In this document: piece by piece, positions 5,123 to 5,125 of the stretch
Layout: each line of letters opens with the position of its first letter
Numbering within the stretch: the stretch's first letter is position 1
Assembly (NCBI GenBank): GCA_022702085.1
Contig: JAKONF010000173.1
Coordinates: 1 to 5,125, forward strand
Direction: 5' to 3'
From: Rickettsiaceae bacterium
GTDB taxonomy: Bacteria; Pseudomonadota; Alphaproteobacteria; Rickettsiales; Rickettsiaceae
DNA: 5,125 nt
The notes under the pieces: model-generated
Told to the model about the DNA's origin: nothing
The model's input: only the letters and a program-made list of their open reading frames with translations
Database searches by the model: none
Program-made: the position numbers and the translations under genes

Positions 5123-5125
5123 ATT

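Overview
The window is a densely packed ribosomal-protein operon from a bacterium. All genes are on the + strand, in the order rplW (3' end only), rplB, rpsS, rplV, rpsC, rplP, rpmC, rpsQ, then rplN, rplX, rplE, rpsN, rpsH. This is the standard bacterial S10 operon running into the spc operon. The DNA is strongly AT-rich, and arginine is mostly AGA. Several proteins resemble what I remember of Rickettsiaceae: the L14 start with Gly-Gly-Ser-His-His-Met, S3 ending in Lys-Lys-Tyr-Asn, the L22 tail with Phe-Phe-Ser-Asn-Leu-Tyr, and L5 ending in Pro-Phe-Tyr-Asn. S14 is the zinc-free long form. I infer a Rickettsiales bacterium, probably of the family Rickettsiaceae and so an intracellular symbiont or parasite. 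This rests on recalled family sequences, not on a search.

Layout: bases 1-92 hold the last 29 codons of L23. Bases 93-923 encode L2, with an in-frame TGA at 753-755. Bases 930-3094 hold S19, L22, S3, L16, L29 and S17, which finish the S10 block. A 42-base spacer (3095-3136) separates S10 from spc and is the longest gap in the window. Bases 3137-5120 hold L14, L24, L5, S14 and S8. The last five bases look like the start of the ribosome-binding region of the next gene, expected to be rplF. Most genes abut or overlap (TAATG, ATGA, TGATG), which suggests one cotranscribed and translationally coupled unit. I see no terminator, RNA gene, mobile element or CRISPR array, and no stretch of 300 bases without a gene.

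The products are parts of the two ribosomal subunits. L23, L22, L29 and L24 lie around the peptide exit tunnel. L2 lies next to the peptidyl-transferase centre. L16 and L5 contact tRNA, and L14 is at the subunit interface. S3, S14 and S19 are in the 30S head, and S8 and S17 are in the 30S body.

The one real anomaly is the TGA in rplB. It replaces the arginine codon inside the most conserved signature of L2. The remaining 55 sense codons stay in the same frame and look fully conserved. The TGA is followed at once by GAGG and then ATG at 765, so the gene has a stop, Shine-Dalgarno and restart layout. Possible explanations are a sequencing error or a mutation in a decaying copy, readthrough, or L2 made in two pieces. 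TGA clearly ends three other genes here, so general reassignment of the codon is unlikely. A few other conserved residues are also changed (S8 Ser to Leu, L14 Pro to Leu, L5 Thr to Ile). I see no new multi-gene system beyond this.
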